Shown here piece by piece: positions 55,963 through 64,000 of a stretch of 64,000 nt of DNA. Under the pieces are notes generated by a model that was not told the origin of the DNA, made no database searches, and saw only the letters and a program-made list of their open reading frames with translations. Source of the DNA: Acidihalobacter ferrooxydans (GTDB lineage Bacteria; Pseudomonadota; Gammaproteobacteria; DSM-5130; Acidihalobacteraceae). The position numbers and the translations under genes were made by a program. The DNA is taken from NCBI RefSeq assembly GCF_001975725.1, contig NZ_CP019434.1, positions 2,067,486 to 2,131,485 on the forward strand, given 5' to 3'. The stretch's first letter is position 1, and every line of letters starts with the position of its first letter.

Positions 55963-56400
55963 TCAGGGTTTCTTCGGCGGGGGCGCGGTAATCAATCCAA
56001 CCTTGTTGGCCCCGGCATGTTGCAAAATCGTCATGGCAAGCACCACACGGCCATAGTTCACATGATTATCACCTTTGACATAGACCGGCATCTTCGGATC
56101 TTGCTGCAGTTGTTTACTCACAATTTGGCGCAAGGCCGCGGCGTCCAGAGGCTGCGTGGGTGGCGCGCCGCGACTGACAAAATAACTCCCCTGCGCATTG
56201 ATCGTGACTGTCAATGGACTTGGCGCATGCTGATTGCTCGGAATCGGTTTCGCCGCAGCTTTCGGCAGATCAACCTGCACGCCTTGCTTGAGTAAGGGCG
56301 CAGTCACGAGGAAAATCACCAGCAACACCAGCATGACGTCGATATACGGCACGACATTGATCTGTGCCATAGGGCGCCGACGGTGCGAACGGCGCGACAC
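55963..56400 (-). CDS. tolR: Tol-Pal proton-channel subunit TolR
   Basis: A 145-residue ExbD/TolR-type protein. The single membrane segment contains the essential proton-carrying aspartate: MAQINVVPYIDVMLVLLVIF. The C-terminal periplasmic domain reads VYVKGDNHVNYGRVVLAMTI. It works with TolQ to energise TolA. One base separates it from tolQ and two from tolA. Confidence 0.95.
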   Translation of the reverse strand: MSRRSHRRRPMAQINVVPYIDVMLVLLVIFLVTAPLLKQGVQVDLPKAAAKPIPSNQHAPSPLTVTINAQGSYFVSRGAPPTQPLDAAALRQIVSKQLQQDPKMPVYVKGDNHVNYGRVVLAMTILQHAGANKVGLITAPPPKKP

Positions 56401-56401
56401 C

Positions 56402-57091
56402 TCAGACCTCCGCCTTCACAGTTGCCAACTGCCGTTGCAGGAGCGCGAGGAACTCATCCTGGAAATTTTCGTAGCGGGTAATCAGGCGCTCAACTTCATC
56501 GGCGTAGCGGTTGTAAGCCACAACGGCGGGGATCGCCGCGAACAAGCCCATAGCGGTCGCTACCAACGCTTCTGCGATACCTGGAGCAACCATTGCCAAC
56601 GATGCCTGCTGTACGTTGCCGAGGGCCATGAAGGCATGCATGATGCCCCAAACCGTACCGAACAAGCCGATATAGGGGCTAACCGAACCGACTGTCGCCA
56701 AAAACGAAAGTGACCGCTCCAGTTTCTCTTCCTCGCGCGACAAGGCCACTCGCATCGAACGCTGGGCTGTATCGATCAGCGAACTCGACACAACATCCTG
56801 ACCTGGCTTATGCAAGCGCAAATATTCGCGAAAACCTGACGAAAAAATCGCCTCCAGCCCCGCACGCGAACTCTTCGCGCGTATGCCTTCGTAGATCTGA
56901 GATAAATTGCTGCCCGACCAGAAACGATCTTCGAATTGCGTCGCCGCTCTGCGAGCACGGCGCAGCATGCCCCATTTGATGAAAATGGCCGTCCAGGAAA
57001 GAATCGAAGCGAGCAGCAATATCAAAATTACCACCTGCACGACCAGACTGGCACCGATGACCAATTGAAAGAAAGAGGGTTCAACAGACAC
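56402..57091 (-). CDS. tolQ: Tol-Pal proton-channel subunit TolQ
   Basis: A 229-residue ExbB/TolQ-type protein with three membrane helices: VVQVVILILLLASILSWTAI, LATVGSVSPYIGLFGTVWGI and APGIAEALVATAMGLFAAIP. Together with TolR it forms the proton-driven motor of the Tol-Pal system. It overlaps ybgC by eleven bases. Confidence 0.96.
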   Translation of the reverse strand: MSVEPSFFQLVIGASLVVQVVILILLLASILSWTAIFIKWGMLRRARRAATQFEDRFWSGSNLSQIYEGIRAKSSRAGLEAIFSSGFREYLRLHKPGQDVVSSSLIDTAQRSMRVALSREEEKLERSLSFLATVGSVSPYIGLFGTVWGIMHAFMALGNVQQASLAMVAPGIAEALVATAMGLFAAIPAVVAYNRYADEVERLITRYENFQDEFLALLQRQLATVKAEV

Positions 57092-57497
57092 TTCTTATAA
57101 CCTCCAGAAGCGGATGGGGCATGGCTGCCGGCTTGAATGTATCGGAATCCAGGCAAGCGACCTTGACACGGCCGCGGGTCAAAAGCATGCGCCCGTCACT
57201 CCCGATGCACCAGATCTCCTGCACGAACACTATGCTCACATGGCCAACGCGGGTAATCCGCGTCTCGACGGCAAGCGCATCATCGAATCGTGCTGGCAGC
57301 AGAAATTCCATGTCTGCCGCAGACACGGCGAAAACCAGACCGTACTCATCCTTGAAATGGCTCTGATCGATGCCAAGACTGCGCAGCCACTCGGTTCGTG
57401 CGCGTTCCATAAACCTGAGATAGTTCGCATGGTATACGACTCCGGCGAGATCCGTGTCTTCATAGTAGACGCGAACCGGCCAGGCAAAGACATTCAT
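57081..57497 (-). CDS. ybgC: YbgC-type acyl-CoA thioesterase
   Basis: A 138-residue hot-dog-fold thioesterase, the usual first gene of tol-pal operons. The catalytic region is VRVYYEDTDLAGVVYHANYL (with the active Asp and the His-Ala-Asn-Tyr motif), followed by RFMERARTEWLRSLGID. Its role in the Tol-Pal locus is not fully clear even in model species. Confidence 0.95.
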   Translation of the reverse strand: MNVFAWPVRVYYEDTDLAGVVYHANYLRFMERARTEWLRSLGIDQSHFKDEYGLVFAVSAADMEFLLPARFDDALAVETRITRVGHVSIVFVQEIWCIGSDGRMLLTRGRVKVACLDSDTFKPAAMPHPLLEVIRSVC

Positions 57498-58219
57498 CGA
57501 TAATCCTTCGTTAGCGCGCGATCCCGGCGATGAGCCAGCCGGTCAACTCCGTTCCGGGAGGATATTCTGTCAAATTTTGCCCGCGAGCGCAGGCCCGTAG
57601 ACGCATTTTTACAAATCTTGAACTCCTGATTTTCCATTAGGCGAGGTGCTGATTGCACAGACACCTGAGTTCACAGAGGAAAGAGCCAAAGCGAGCGGTA
57701 TCGTTGATTGATATCCCAATAATGAAAATTTCATTTTGATTCAAAGATCAAGCAAAGGCGCCTCTCCTAATCGATTCGCCGGGTTGGAGCAACCACGCAT
57801 AACAAGCCGACCGTTGGCGCCGAACGACGCCAAGGCCGGAAGGGAGCGACTGATATGCCGCCATCTCGGCGACGCGTGCAGGATAGAGCCTGCCGGAGGT
57901 ATAGAGCCTTGTGCAACGATCGATCTGCGCACCCTGCACCCTGCAGACCGGACCCATCGGCTGCATGGACCCGATGAAGCAACGAAGCATGCGCGATATC
58001 CATCCACCGATCGATTCATAAACAAAATTCGAGCCAACTTTATATTTGCTTCTTAATCAATCCGTTATAAATAGCGGCATCGTGTACGCGGCGCAAAGTG
58101 TCGCCTGATAACGACGGCTTCCTTGCGGCTAAACGTTAGCGTAATGATTTAACGGTATTTTTCAGTGTCGCTTGCCGACTACAAAGCCGGACACACGCTC
58201 ACACCAGACACAACCCCGT
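57498..58219. other. Long intergenic stretch upstream of the tol operon
   Basis: About 720 bases between ybgC and glrR. It contains repeat family C copy 2 (57636-57771) and the tol promoter region. Open frames inside it (for example 57736-58056 plus) have no ribosome site or recognisable motif. Apart from the repeat I see no gene, and no RNA with a clear fold. Confidence 0.55.
57636..57771. repeat. MITE-like inverted-repeat element, family C, copy 2
   Basis: About 136 bp starting attaggcgagg and ending cctctcctaat. It shares the internal blocks gttcacagag and gattcaaagat with copy 1 at 2678-2806. Confidence 0.65.
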
Positions 58220-59584
58220 TCAACGCCGCTTCTTGAACAACGCAGGGTCAATATGGTGGCGATTGAGCAGCTTGTAGAACTCAGTTCGATTACGTTTTGC
58301 CAGTTTTGCGGCGGCGGTGACATTGCCTTCGGTCAGAGTGAGAATGCGAGAGATATATTCGCGTTCGGCCTGTTCGCGCGTTTCCACCAATGAGGGCAAC
58401 TCGGCGGGTGCTTCGTCAAGCGCACGTTCGACCTGACTTGCCGGGATAAGCGCCGTGGTCGCCAGCACGACGGTGCGTTCCACCACATTGAACAACTGAC
58501 GCACGTTGCCCGGCCAATCATAGGCGATCAGCCGCGCCATGGCGTCGGGCGAAAACCCTTTGACATCGTATGCCGTGTTTTGCGTGATGACGTCAAGGAA
58601 ATGGCGCGCCAGCAGCGGAATATCCTCCCGGCGTTCGCAGAGACTCGGCAACGCCAGCGTCACCACATTGAGACGGTAGTACAAATCTTCGCGGAACTGT
58701 CCTTGCGCGACCATCGCGTCGAGATCACGATGAGTGGCTGAGACGATGCGCACGTCAACGCCGACCGAATCAACACCACCGACCGGACGCACCTGGCGCT
58801 CCTGCAATACGCGCAGCAGCTTGGCCTGTGTCGCCAATGGCATATCGCCGATTTCATCGAGGAACAATATGCCTCCATCCGCCGCCTGAAACAGCCCTGG
58901 ATGATCGTGCGTAGCGCCGGTGAATGCACCCTTGCGATGCCCAAACAATTCCGATTCGATCAAAGCCTCGGGAATTGCGCTGCAATTGACCGCGACGAAT
59001 GCCTGTGAACTGCGCTGGCTGGCACGGTGAATAGCCTGCGCGAGCAGTTCCTTGCCGGTGCCGCTCTGCCCGCGAATCAGGATATTGGCATCCGAACGCG
59101 CCACCAGCCGCGCCTCGGCCAGCACCGCTTCCAAGGCCGGACTGCGTGTAATGATGGCGCGGCGCCAGGCACCGTTCGATTCCGCATCCGCAGGCACCCC
59201 ACCCCCGACTTTTAACGCGGCCTCGATTTGCGCCTGCATTTCCTTGTGATTGAAGGGCTTGGACAAATAACCGAACACGCCCCGGCGCGTCGCCTCGACC
59301 GCATCCGGAATCGTGCCGTGCGCGGTGAGAATAATGACCGGCAAGGTCGGCCAGTCGCGCGTGACCGCATCGAACAGAGCCAGCCCATCCATACCCTCCA
59401 TGCGCAAATCGCTGATCACGACATGGGGACGGAACACCGGGATTTTCGAGAGCGCCTCAGCTCCGCTCGACGCGGTTTCAACCTCGTAACCTGCCACGCT
59501 GAGGCGCAAGGAAACCACATGCAGCAGATCGTGCTCGTCATCAACGAGGAGAAGTTTTGCTTTGGCCGGGGTGTCGGAGTTCAA
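58220..59584 (-). CDS. glrR: Sigma-54-dependent response regulator (GlrR/QseF type)
   Basis: A 454-residue regulator. Receiver domain at 1-120 with the phospho-acceptor Asp in RPHVVISDLRMEGMDGLALF; central AAA+ domain with Walker A (RGQSGTGKELLAQAIHRAS), the sigma-54 contact GHRKGAFTGATHDHPG and Walker B GGILFLDEIGD; C-terminal Fis-type helix-turn-helix (GNVTAAAKLAKRNRTEFYKL). Clustered with a QseG-like lipoprotein and a histidine kinase, as in enteric glrK-qseG-glrR. Targets are unknown here. Confidence 0.92.
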   Translation of the reverse strand: MNSDTPAKAKLLLVDDEHDLLHVVSLRLSVAGYEVETASSGAEALSKIPVFRPHVVISDLRMEGMDGLALFDAVTRDWPTLPVIILTAHGTIPDAVEATRRGVFGYLSKPFNHKEMQAQIEAALKVGGGVPADAESNGAWRRAIITRSPALEAVLAEARLVARSDANILIRGQSGTGKELLAQAIHRASQRSSQAFVAVNCSAIPEALIESELFGHRKGAFTGATHDHPGLFQAADGGILFLDEIGDMPLATQAKLLRVLQERQVRPVGGVDSVGVDVRIVSATHRDLDAMVAQGQFREDLYYRLNVVTLALPSLCERREDIPLLARHFLDVITQNTAYDVKGFSPDAMARLIAYDWPGNVRQLFNVVERTVVLATTALIPASQVERALDEAPAELPSLVETREQAEREYISRILTLTEGNVTAAAKLAKRNRTEFYKLLNRHHIDPALFKKRR

Positions 59585-60041
59585 GATTGTTCACCTGATT
59601 GAGCTGCTGCTCTATGAGCGTCAACGCTTTGATTTTCGTCTGTAACGACGTGATTTTATCCTGTGCCTGCAACAATGCCTGTTCATCGTTTGCCTGGCGC
59701 GCCGCCAGCAGGCGCAGATATTCCACCAGGGCGGACTTCGGCAAACGCCGCAGCAGGCGCTGTATATCCGCTGGCGCGAGACAGGCCGGCACCGCGAGTC
59801 CGAGCGCCACCAGAGAGAGACCGTCACTGGCGGAAGGCGGCGGTGTGCTGCCAAGCTGTTTGCGCGCACTCGCGCATGCCGCTCGCTGCTGGCTCGCCGG
59901 CAACTGCATCACATGCGTCGCATTAGCCAGCGCGCTCTTGGCGGCCCCCGCATCACGACTGCCAGACAGCCCCGGATGCAAGGCTGCACAACCGCCCAGC
60001 CCCAATGAAAGCAGTGCAATGCCGATCCCCTTGCGCATCAT
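59541..60041 (-). CDS. QseG/YfhG-like outer-membrane lipoprotein
   Basis: A 166-residue lipoprotein with lipobox SLGLGGCAAL and a C-terminal helix (AQDKITSLQTKIKALTLIEQ). It overlaps both the kinase (4 bases) and the response regulator (about 44 bases). In enterics QseG modulates the kinase from the outer membrane. The assignment relies mostly on context. Confidence 0.7.
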   Translation of the reverse strand: MMRKGIGIALLSLGLGGCAALHPGLSGSRDAGAAKSALANATHVMQLPASQQRAACASARKQLGSTPPPSASDGLSLVALGLAVPACLAPADIQRLLRRLPKSALVEYLRLLAARQANDEQALLQAQDKITSLQTKIKALTLIEQQLNQVNNLELRHPGQSKTSPR

Positions 60042-61552
60042 CCGCCAGATCCCCGGATATCGGCGGGAAGTTTTACCTCGAACACCGCCCCTTCGCCTCC
60101 CTGCCCCTGCACCAGAAGTACCTCCCCACGATGTGCCTCTACATACTCTTTTACGATCGCCAGCCCGATGCCGGAGCCGATTTCTGAACCAACTCCCGAG
60201 CCACCGGAAGGCGGTGCCCCGCGGTAGAACGCATCAAAAATACGCGGCCGATCCGCCGCTGCCACGCCTGGGCCCTCGTCGGCCACTCGCAGGCAGGCAT
60301 TGTGCGCATCCCCATGCACGTCAAGCTTCAGCATCGAGCCGCGCGGCGCATACTTGATCGCATTGGACAGCAGGTTGTCCACCACCTGACGCAACTTGAC
60401 CTCATCGCCCCAAAGCGGCGTCGCATCGAGCCTGCTCACGACGCGCAGTTTGCGCCCTTCGAGAGAGGTGCGATGCTCTTCCAGGGAAGCGGCCACCAAC
60501 TGTGCCAGATCGAGCGCTTTCATATCCAGACTCGTCAGCTGACCCTGTAGCCGGTTGTACTGTATCAAGTGATCGATACGCTTCTGCAACTGGACTGAAC
60601 TGTCGTGCAGTATCCGCACCAGACTGGTCTGCTCAGCGTTGAGTGCGCCGACCACTTCGTCCCTCAGCAGGGCCACACTTTCCAGCATAGTGGTCAGCGG
60701 CGTCTTGAGATCGTGCGACACATCCCGCACAAAGCGCTGCTTCCCGGCCTCCAGTTCGAGCAGGCGCCGTCGCGTCCAATCCAGTCGTTCGCCCAGGTAC
60801 TCCAGATCGTGCGGTCCGCGCACGTCGACCGGCACGGCAAAGTCCCCATCGCCCAGCCGATTGATGACCCCGGCGATCTGCCCGACCGGGCGCAGAATCA
60901 AACGACTCAACCCGATCCCGAGCACGATACTGGTCGCGACCAGGCCCAGGGCGCCCCAAAGCAGGAACTGCTGTAACCGACGCGCATCCGTGCGCAATGT
61001 CTCCACGCGATGCGTCACCAATCGGCTGCTGTCGTTCCACAGCTGGTACGCCTGATTGCTCAAATTCGCGAACTGCTTATCCATGTTCGCCGGCAACTTC
61101 CCGCCCTTGCCCGCCGCTTCGATGCCATGCGCCAACACCTTTTCGTCCACGGCCAGACGGCGCACGCGCTTGGCCAGGGATGGCCCGACCGGCAACGCCT
61201 CCATACTGCGGACGGCCCGCTGAAACTGTACGCCGCTCGCCGTGAACACCTGTAGCAACCCGGAGTCTTTCACCACCTGATACTGACGCGCACTGCGCTC
61301 CATGGTCACCAGTTCTTCCATCAGAATGAGGCTGTTCTGGGTCAGTTGCACGGCCTCGTATACGGTTTGTTCGCTTTGTGTCGAGAGCCGGTGCACCGCA
61401 TAGGCCGAGGCCAGCGCGAGCACCAGCAGCGGCAACATGACCAGAGCGAAACTGAATCCGACCAGCCCGCCCAGCGAGCCTGGCGACCAGCGGCGTCGCG
61501 GGCGCGCGTTCGCCGCGTTGCCGGAGTTTGACTCGACCGTCGTCCGCGACAC
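60038..61552 (-). CDS. glrK: Sensor histidine kinase (GlrK/QseE type)
   Basis: A 504-residue kinase: first membrane helix (GLVGFSFALVMLPLLVLALA), a periplasmic helical sensor, a second membrane helix (LLWGALGLVATSIVLGIGLS), a HAMP region, and the phosphorylation motif RFVRDVSHDLKTPLTTMLES. The N, G1 and G2 boxes are VDNLLSNAIKYAPRGS, VADEGPGVAAADRPRIFDAF and GSGIGLAIVKEYVEAHRGEV. Pairs with GlrR downstream. Confidence 0.92.
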   Translation of the reverse strand: MSRTTVESNSGNAANARPRRRWSPGSLGGLVGFSFALVMLPLLVLALASAYAVHRLSTQSEQTVYEAVQLTQNSLILMEELVTMERSARQYQVVKDSGLLQVFTASGVQFQRAVRSMEALPVGPSLAKRVRRLAVDEKVLAHGIEAAGKGGKLPANMDKQFANLSNQAYQLWNDSSRLVTHRVETLRTDARRLQQFLLWGALGLVATSIVLGIGLSRLILRPVGQIAGVINRLGDGDFAVPVDVRGPHDLEYLGERLDWTRRRLLELEAGKQRFVRDVSHDLKTPLTTMLESVALLRDEVVGALNAEQTSLVRILHDSSVQLQKRIDHLIQYNRLQGQLTSLDMKALDLAQLVAASLEEHRTSLEGRKLRVVSRLDATPLWGDEVKLRQVVDNLLSNAIKYAPRGSMLKLDVHGDAHNACLRVADEGPGVAAADRPRIFDAFYRGAPPSGGSGVGSEIGSGIGLAIVKEYVEAHRGEVLLVQGQGGEGAVFEVKLPADIRGSGG

Positions 61553-61555
61553 GGC

Positions 61556-62590
61556 TCAGCCGCTATCGGAGGCGAACAGATCTGCGCCGCGCGCCGGGGC
61601 CTGCAGCCCGAAATGCTCCCAGGCGCGACGGCCGGCCATGCGCCCGCGCGCGGTGCGCGTCAGAAAGCCCTGCTGAATCAGGTACGGCTCGACTACGTCT
61701 TCGATGGTGCCGCGCTCCTCGCCAATGGCCGCGGCGAGACTGTCCACGCCGACCGGCCCGCCGTCGAAGTGCTGCATGATACTGAGCAGCAGACGCCGAT
61801 CCATACCGTCAAGGCCAAAGCGGTCAACGTTGAGTAGATCAAGTGCGCGGTCGGCGACATCGGTGGTGATATCCGACCGGGTCTTGACCTGCGCATAGTC
61901 GCGCACCCGACGCAGCAGGCGGTTGGCGATGCGCGGCGTACCGCGCGCGCGGCGAGCGATCTCCTCAGCGCCGCTCGCATCGATACCGATGCCGAGAATA
62001 CCGGCGGCGCGGGTGACGATGTGTGTCAGATCGGCGGTGCTGTAAAACTCCAGACGCTGCACGATGCCGAAGCGGTCGCGCAGCGGCGAGGTAAGCAGAC
62101 CGGCGCGAGTCGTCGCGCCGACCAGCGTGAACGGCGGCAGATCGAGCTTGATCGAGCGCGCCGCCGGCCCTTCGCCGATCATGATATCGAGCTGAAAGTC
62201 TTCCAGTGCCGGGTACAGCACCTCCTCGACCACCGGGCTGAGGCGATGAATTTCATCGACGAACAACACATCGCGTGCTTCCAGATTGGTCAGCAGTGCA
62301 GCCAGATCACCGGGGCGCTCCAACACCGGCCCGGAGGTGTGGCGCAGGTTGACGCCGAGTTCGTTGGCGATGATGTGCGACAAGGTGGTTTTGCCCAGAC
62401 CGGGCGGGCCGAAGATCAGCGTGTGATCCAGCGCCTCGCCGCGCGCCCGGGCGGCCTGGATGAAAATCTCCATCTGCTCGCGCACGGCCGGCTGACCGAC
62501 GTAATCGGCAAGCGTGCGCGGGCGAATACCGGCTTCCTGCACGACTTCGTCAGCACTGCCGGTGCCGGTCAGCAGCGAGCGCTCGCTCAT
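61556..62590 (-). CDS. ruvB: Holliday junction branch-migration ATPase RuvB
   Basis: A 344-residue AAA+ motor that drives branch migration of Holliday junctions with RuvA. Walker A is [20 protein letters not shown], Walker [13 protein letters not shown], sensor region [20 protein letters not shown]. The winged-helix end is [20 protein letters not shown]. It overlaps ruvA by four bases. Confidence 0.98.
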   Translation of the reverse strand: MSERSLLTGTGSADEVVQEAGIRPRTLADYVGQPAVREQMEIFIQAARARGEALDHTLIFGPPGLGKTTLSHIIANELGVNLRHTSGPVLERPGDLAALLTNLEARDVLFVDEIHRLSPVVEEVLYPALEDFQLDIMIGEGPAARSIKLDLPPFTLVGATTRAGLLTSPLRDRFGIVQRLEFYSTADLTHIVTRAAGILGIGIDASGAEEIARRARGTPRIANRLLRRVRDYAQVKTRSDITTDVADRALDLLNVDRFGLDGMDRRLLLSIMQHFDGGPVGVDSLAAAIGEERGTIEDVVEPYLIQQGFLTRTARGRMAGRRAWEHFGLQAPARGADLFASDSG

Positions 62591-63189
62591 CGCACCGCCG
62601 CCTTGAGCGCCTGACGGATCAAGTCCTCAGTCGTCATCTCGTCGGACTTGACCGCCGCGATCATGCGGCTGGCTTCCTGCGGCTTGTAGCCAAGCGCGAT
62701 CAGCGCGTTGACGGCCTCATCCTCGGCCGATTCCTGCACGACGGATTTCGCCACGGAGGCAATGCTGACCGTGGCGCCACCGTCCAGCGCACCCGGCCGG
62801 TCGCGCAGTTCGATGATGAGCCGCTCGGCAGTCTTCTTGCCGATCCCCGGCAGACGGGTCAGCCGCGCGGTGTCGCCGGCCTGGACGCAGGCGGTAAAGC
62901 TCGCCGCATCCATGCCGGAGAGAATCGCCAGCGCCACGCGGGCGCCGACACCGTTGACCTTGAGCAGTTCGCGGAACAGCGCGCGCTCGGCTTCGGCGGC
63001 GAAACCGTACAGGTTGTGCGCATCCTCGCGCACCTGCAGATGGGTGTGCAGCACGACCTCAGCACCGGTCTCGGGCAGCGCGTAGAAGGTGGACATCGGC
63101 GCCTCGACCTCATAACCCACGCCACCCACTTCCAGCAACAGATGCGGTGGGCGCTTGTGCAGCAATGTGCCGCGCAGCCGACCGATCAT
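62587..63189 (-). CDS. ruvA: Holliday junction-binding protein RuvA
   Basis: A 200-residue tetramer-forming protein binding four-way junctions and recruiting RuvB. It starts [20 protein letters not shown] and has the tandem helix-hairpin-helix motifs ([19 protein letters not shown], then [20 protein letters not shown]) and the C-terminal RuvB-binding domain ([20 protein letters not shown]). The ATG at 63189 is chosen; the longer open frame runs through ruvC in another frame. Confidence 0.97.
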   Translation of the reverse strand: MIGRLRGTLLHKRPPHLLLEVGGVGYEVEAPMSTFYALPETGAEVVLHTHLQVREDAHNLYGFAAEAERALFRELLKVNGVGARVALAILSGMDAASFTACVQAGDTARLTRLPGIGKKTAERLIIELRDRPGALDGGATVSIASVAKSVVQESAEDEAVNALIALGYKPQEASRMIAAVKSDEMTTEDLIRQALKAAVR

Positions 63190-63680
63190 CGCGCGACTCT
63201 TGACACGGCGCTGCGCGTGCTGTGCGTATGCGCATGGCACAAAGCGACGGCAAGCGCGTCGGCCGCATCGGCGGCGGGCGCCCTGGTCAATCCGAGAAGC
63301 ATTCGCATCATATGCTGCACCTGTGCCTTGTCTGCCGCGCCGCTGCCGACCACGGCCAGCTTGACCGCGCGCGGCGCGTATTCGAATACCTCCAGCCCGG
63401 CCTGTACGCAAGCGGTCATCGCCGCACCGCGCGCGTGCCCCAGAACGAGTGCCGAAGCCGCATTTTTGGCCATGAAGACCTTCTCCACGGCCAGCGCCTG
63501 CGGCGCGTACTCCGCCACCAGATCGCCGACTTCGGTAAATATGCGGCCCAGGCGCGGCGGCAGTTCCCCCGCGCCGAGCCGGATGCAGCCGCTGGCGACA
63601 TGCCGACTGCTGCGCCCGTCGCTGTCGATCACGCCGTAGCCGGTGACGCGTGAGCCGGGGTCGATGCCGAGGATGCGCAA
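63186..63680 (-). CDS. ruvC: Holliday junction resolvase RuvC
   Basis: A 164-residue endonuclease. Catalytic acids are seen in MRILGIDPGSRVTGYGVI (Asp7), ALAVEKVFMAKNAASALVLG (Glu) and near the end AADAADALAVALCHAH (Asp). Overlaps ruvA by four bases and follows the yebC gene by five, the standard yebC-ruvCAB order. Confidence 0.98.
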   Translation of the reverse strand: MRILGIDPGSRVTGYGVIDSDGRSSRHVASGCIRLGAGELPPRLGRIFTEVGDLVAEYAPQALAVEKVFMAKNAASALVLGHARGAAMTACVQAGLEVFEYAPRAVKLAVVGSGAADKAQVQHMMRMLLGLTRAPAADAADALAVALCHAHTHSTRSAVSRVAR

Positions 63681-63685
63681 GGGGT

Positions 63686-64000
63686 TCAGTCGTCCGCCAA
63701 CTCGGCGAGCAGTTCGTCGGGGAACTCGGCGTTGGAGTAGACGTTCTGCACGTCGTCCAGGTCTTCGAGATTGTCGAGCATGCGCAGCAGCTTTTCGGCG
63801 GTTTCCACATCCAGCGGCGTGCCATTGCTGGCGCGCTGCGTGGTCTCCGCGGATTCGGGCTCCAGCCCCGCTTCTTTCATCGCCGCCGTCACCGCCTCGA
63901 AATCCTCCGGCGGCGTCAGCACTTCGATCGAGCCGTCGTCGGCAACCACCACGTCGTCCGCACCCGCCTCCAGCGCCGCTTCCATCACCGCATCCTCATC
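63686..64000 (-). CDS. yebC: YebC/PmpR-family protein (3' part)
   Basis: Only the C-terminal 104 residues are in the window; the gene continues beyond base 64000. Visible: [20 protein letters not shown] and [20 protein letters not shown], typical of the YebC family. Members bind DNA or ribosomes, the latter shown for relatives that help translate proline-rich stretches. Confidence 0.93.
   Translation of the reverse strand, partial: DEDAVMEAALEAGADDVVVADDGSIEVLTPPEDFEAVTAAMKEAGLEPESAETTQRASNGTPLDVETAEKLLRMLDNLEDLDDVQNVYSNAEFPDELLAELADD

Noticed and set aside
55136-56056. Long plus-strand open frames opposite tolA (306 and 216 residues)
   Set aside because: They mirror the tolA repeats; composition is repeat-driven and there is no start signal.
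57736-58056. 106-residue plus-strand frame upstream of glrR
   Set aside because: No ribosome site, no known motif, overlaps repeat C.
57498-58219. Sigma-54 promoter or GlmY-like small RNA next to the glrKR genes
   Set aside because: No convincing TGGCAC-N5-TTGC site or RNA fold was found.
63190-63825. Long extension of the ruvA frame
   Set aside because: It runs through ruvC in another frame; RuvA clearly begins at MIGRLRG.

Overview
The window looks like the chromosome of a sulfur-oxidising gammaproteobacterium, probably a chemolithotroph of the Ectothiorhodospiraceae/Acidihalobacter type. This rests on gene content: a complete sulfur-oxidising heterodisulfide-reductase-like (sHdr) cluster with its own lipoate-assembly genes, a bo3-type quinol oxidase, and gammaproteobacterial blocks (leuCD-leuB-asd-fimV-truA, ruvCAB-ybgC-like tolQRAB-pal-cpoB, the glrK/qseE-qseG-glrR/qseF trio). 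The species is not proven by anything seen here.

Layout. 1-2572 is the end of a cyo operon (cyoB partial, cyoC, cyoD). It is followed by a short inverted repeat element, tRNA-Leu(UAA), a polytopic membrane protein and a minus-strand SH3-domain membrane protein. tRNA-Arg(CCU) at 5948 is followed at once by a tyrosine integrase. From there to about 16.1 kb lies a decayed genomic island: plasmid/phage-like remnants, a HigB/HigA-type toxin-antitoxin pair, an isoprenylcysteine-methyltransferase-like gene, and a stack of insertion sequences (IS3 split by IS110, then a frameshifted IS256-type element abutting an IS4-type remnant). 16.3-25.6 kb (minus) carries truA, fimV, asd, leuB, an EamA exporter, leuD and leuC, with a divergent LysR gene. 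26.6-30.1 kb (plus) is an Mla-like lipid-transport operon. 30.3-31.9 kb holds a Cys-rich exported protein, a DUF6969-like protein and a small Arg-rich protein. A ferredoxin gene (plus) converges on the sHdr region.

The sHdr region (32.6-44.9 kb, minus) reads rhodanese, hdrC1, hdrB1, hdrA, hyp, hdrC2, hdrB2, terminator, lbpA-like, dsrE-like, lbpA, radical SAM (lipS1-type), sLpl(AB) lipoate ligase, lipT, radical SAM (lipS2-type). Family knowledge suggests that the ligase and the two radical-SAM enzymes build lipoate on the LbpA proteins, which then shuttle sulfur for the Hdr-like complex during thiosulfate/sulfane oxidation to sulfite. An uncharacterised small gene lies divergently at 45.2 kb.

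45.7-48.5 kb contains a 30-residue membrane peptide, the two-domain malic enzyme MaeB and tRNA-Lys(UUU). Then come an IS with an in-frame amber codon, queC/queE, a pair of short inverted-repeat elements, and a long minus-strand run: cpoB, pal, tolB, tolA, tolR, tolQ, ybgC. After a roughly 0.7 kb non-coding stretch come glrR/qseF, a qseG-like lipoprotein, glrK/qseE, ruvB, ruvA, ruvC and the end of a yebC-type gene.

Three different short inverted-repeat (MITE-like) families each occur twice, at distant sites. Two of them occur side by side in the same order at both 5.2-5.5 kb and 51.4-51.9 kb.
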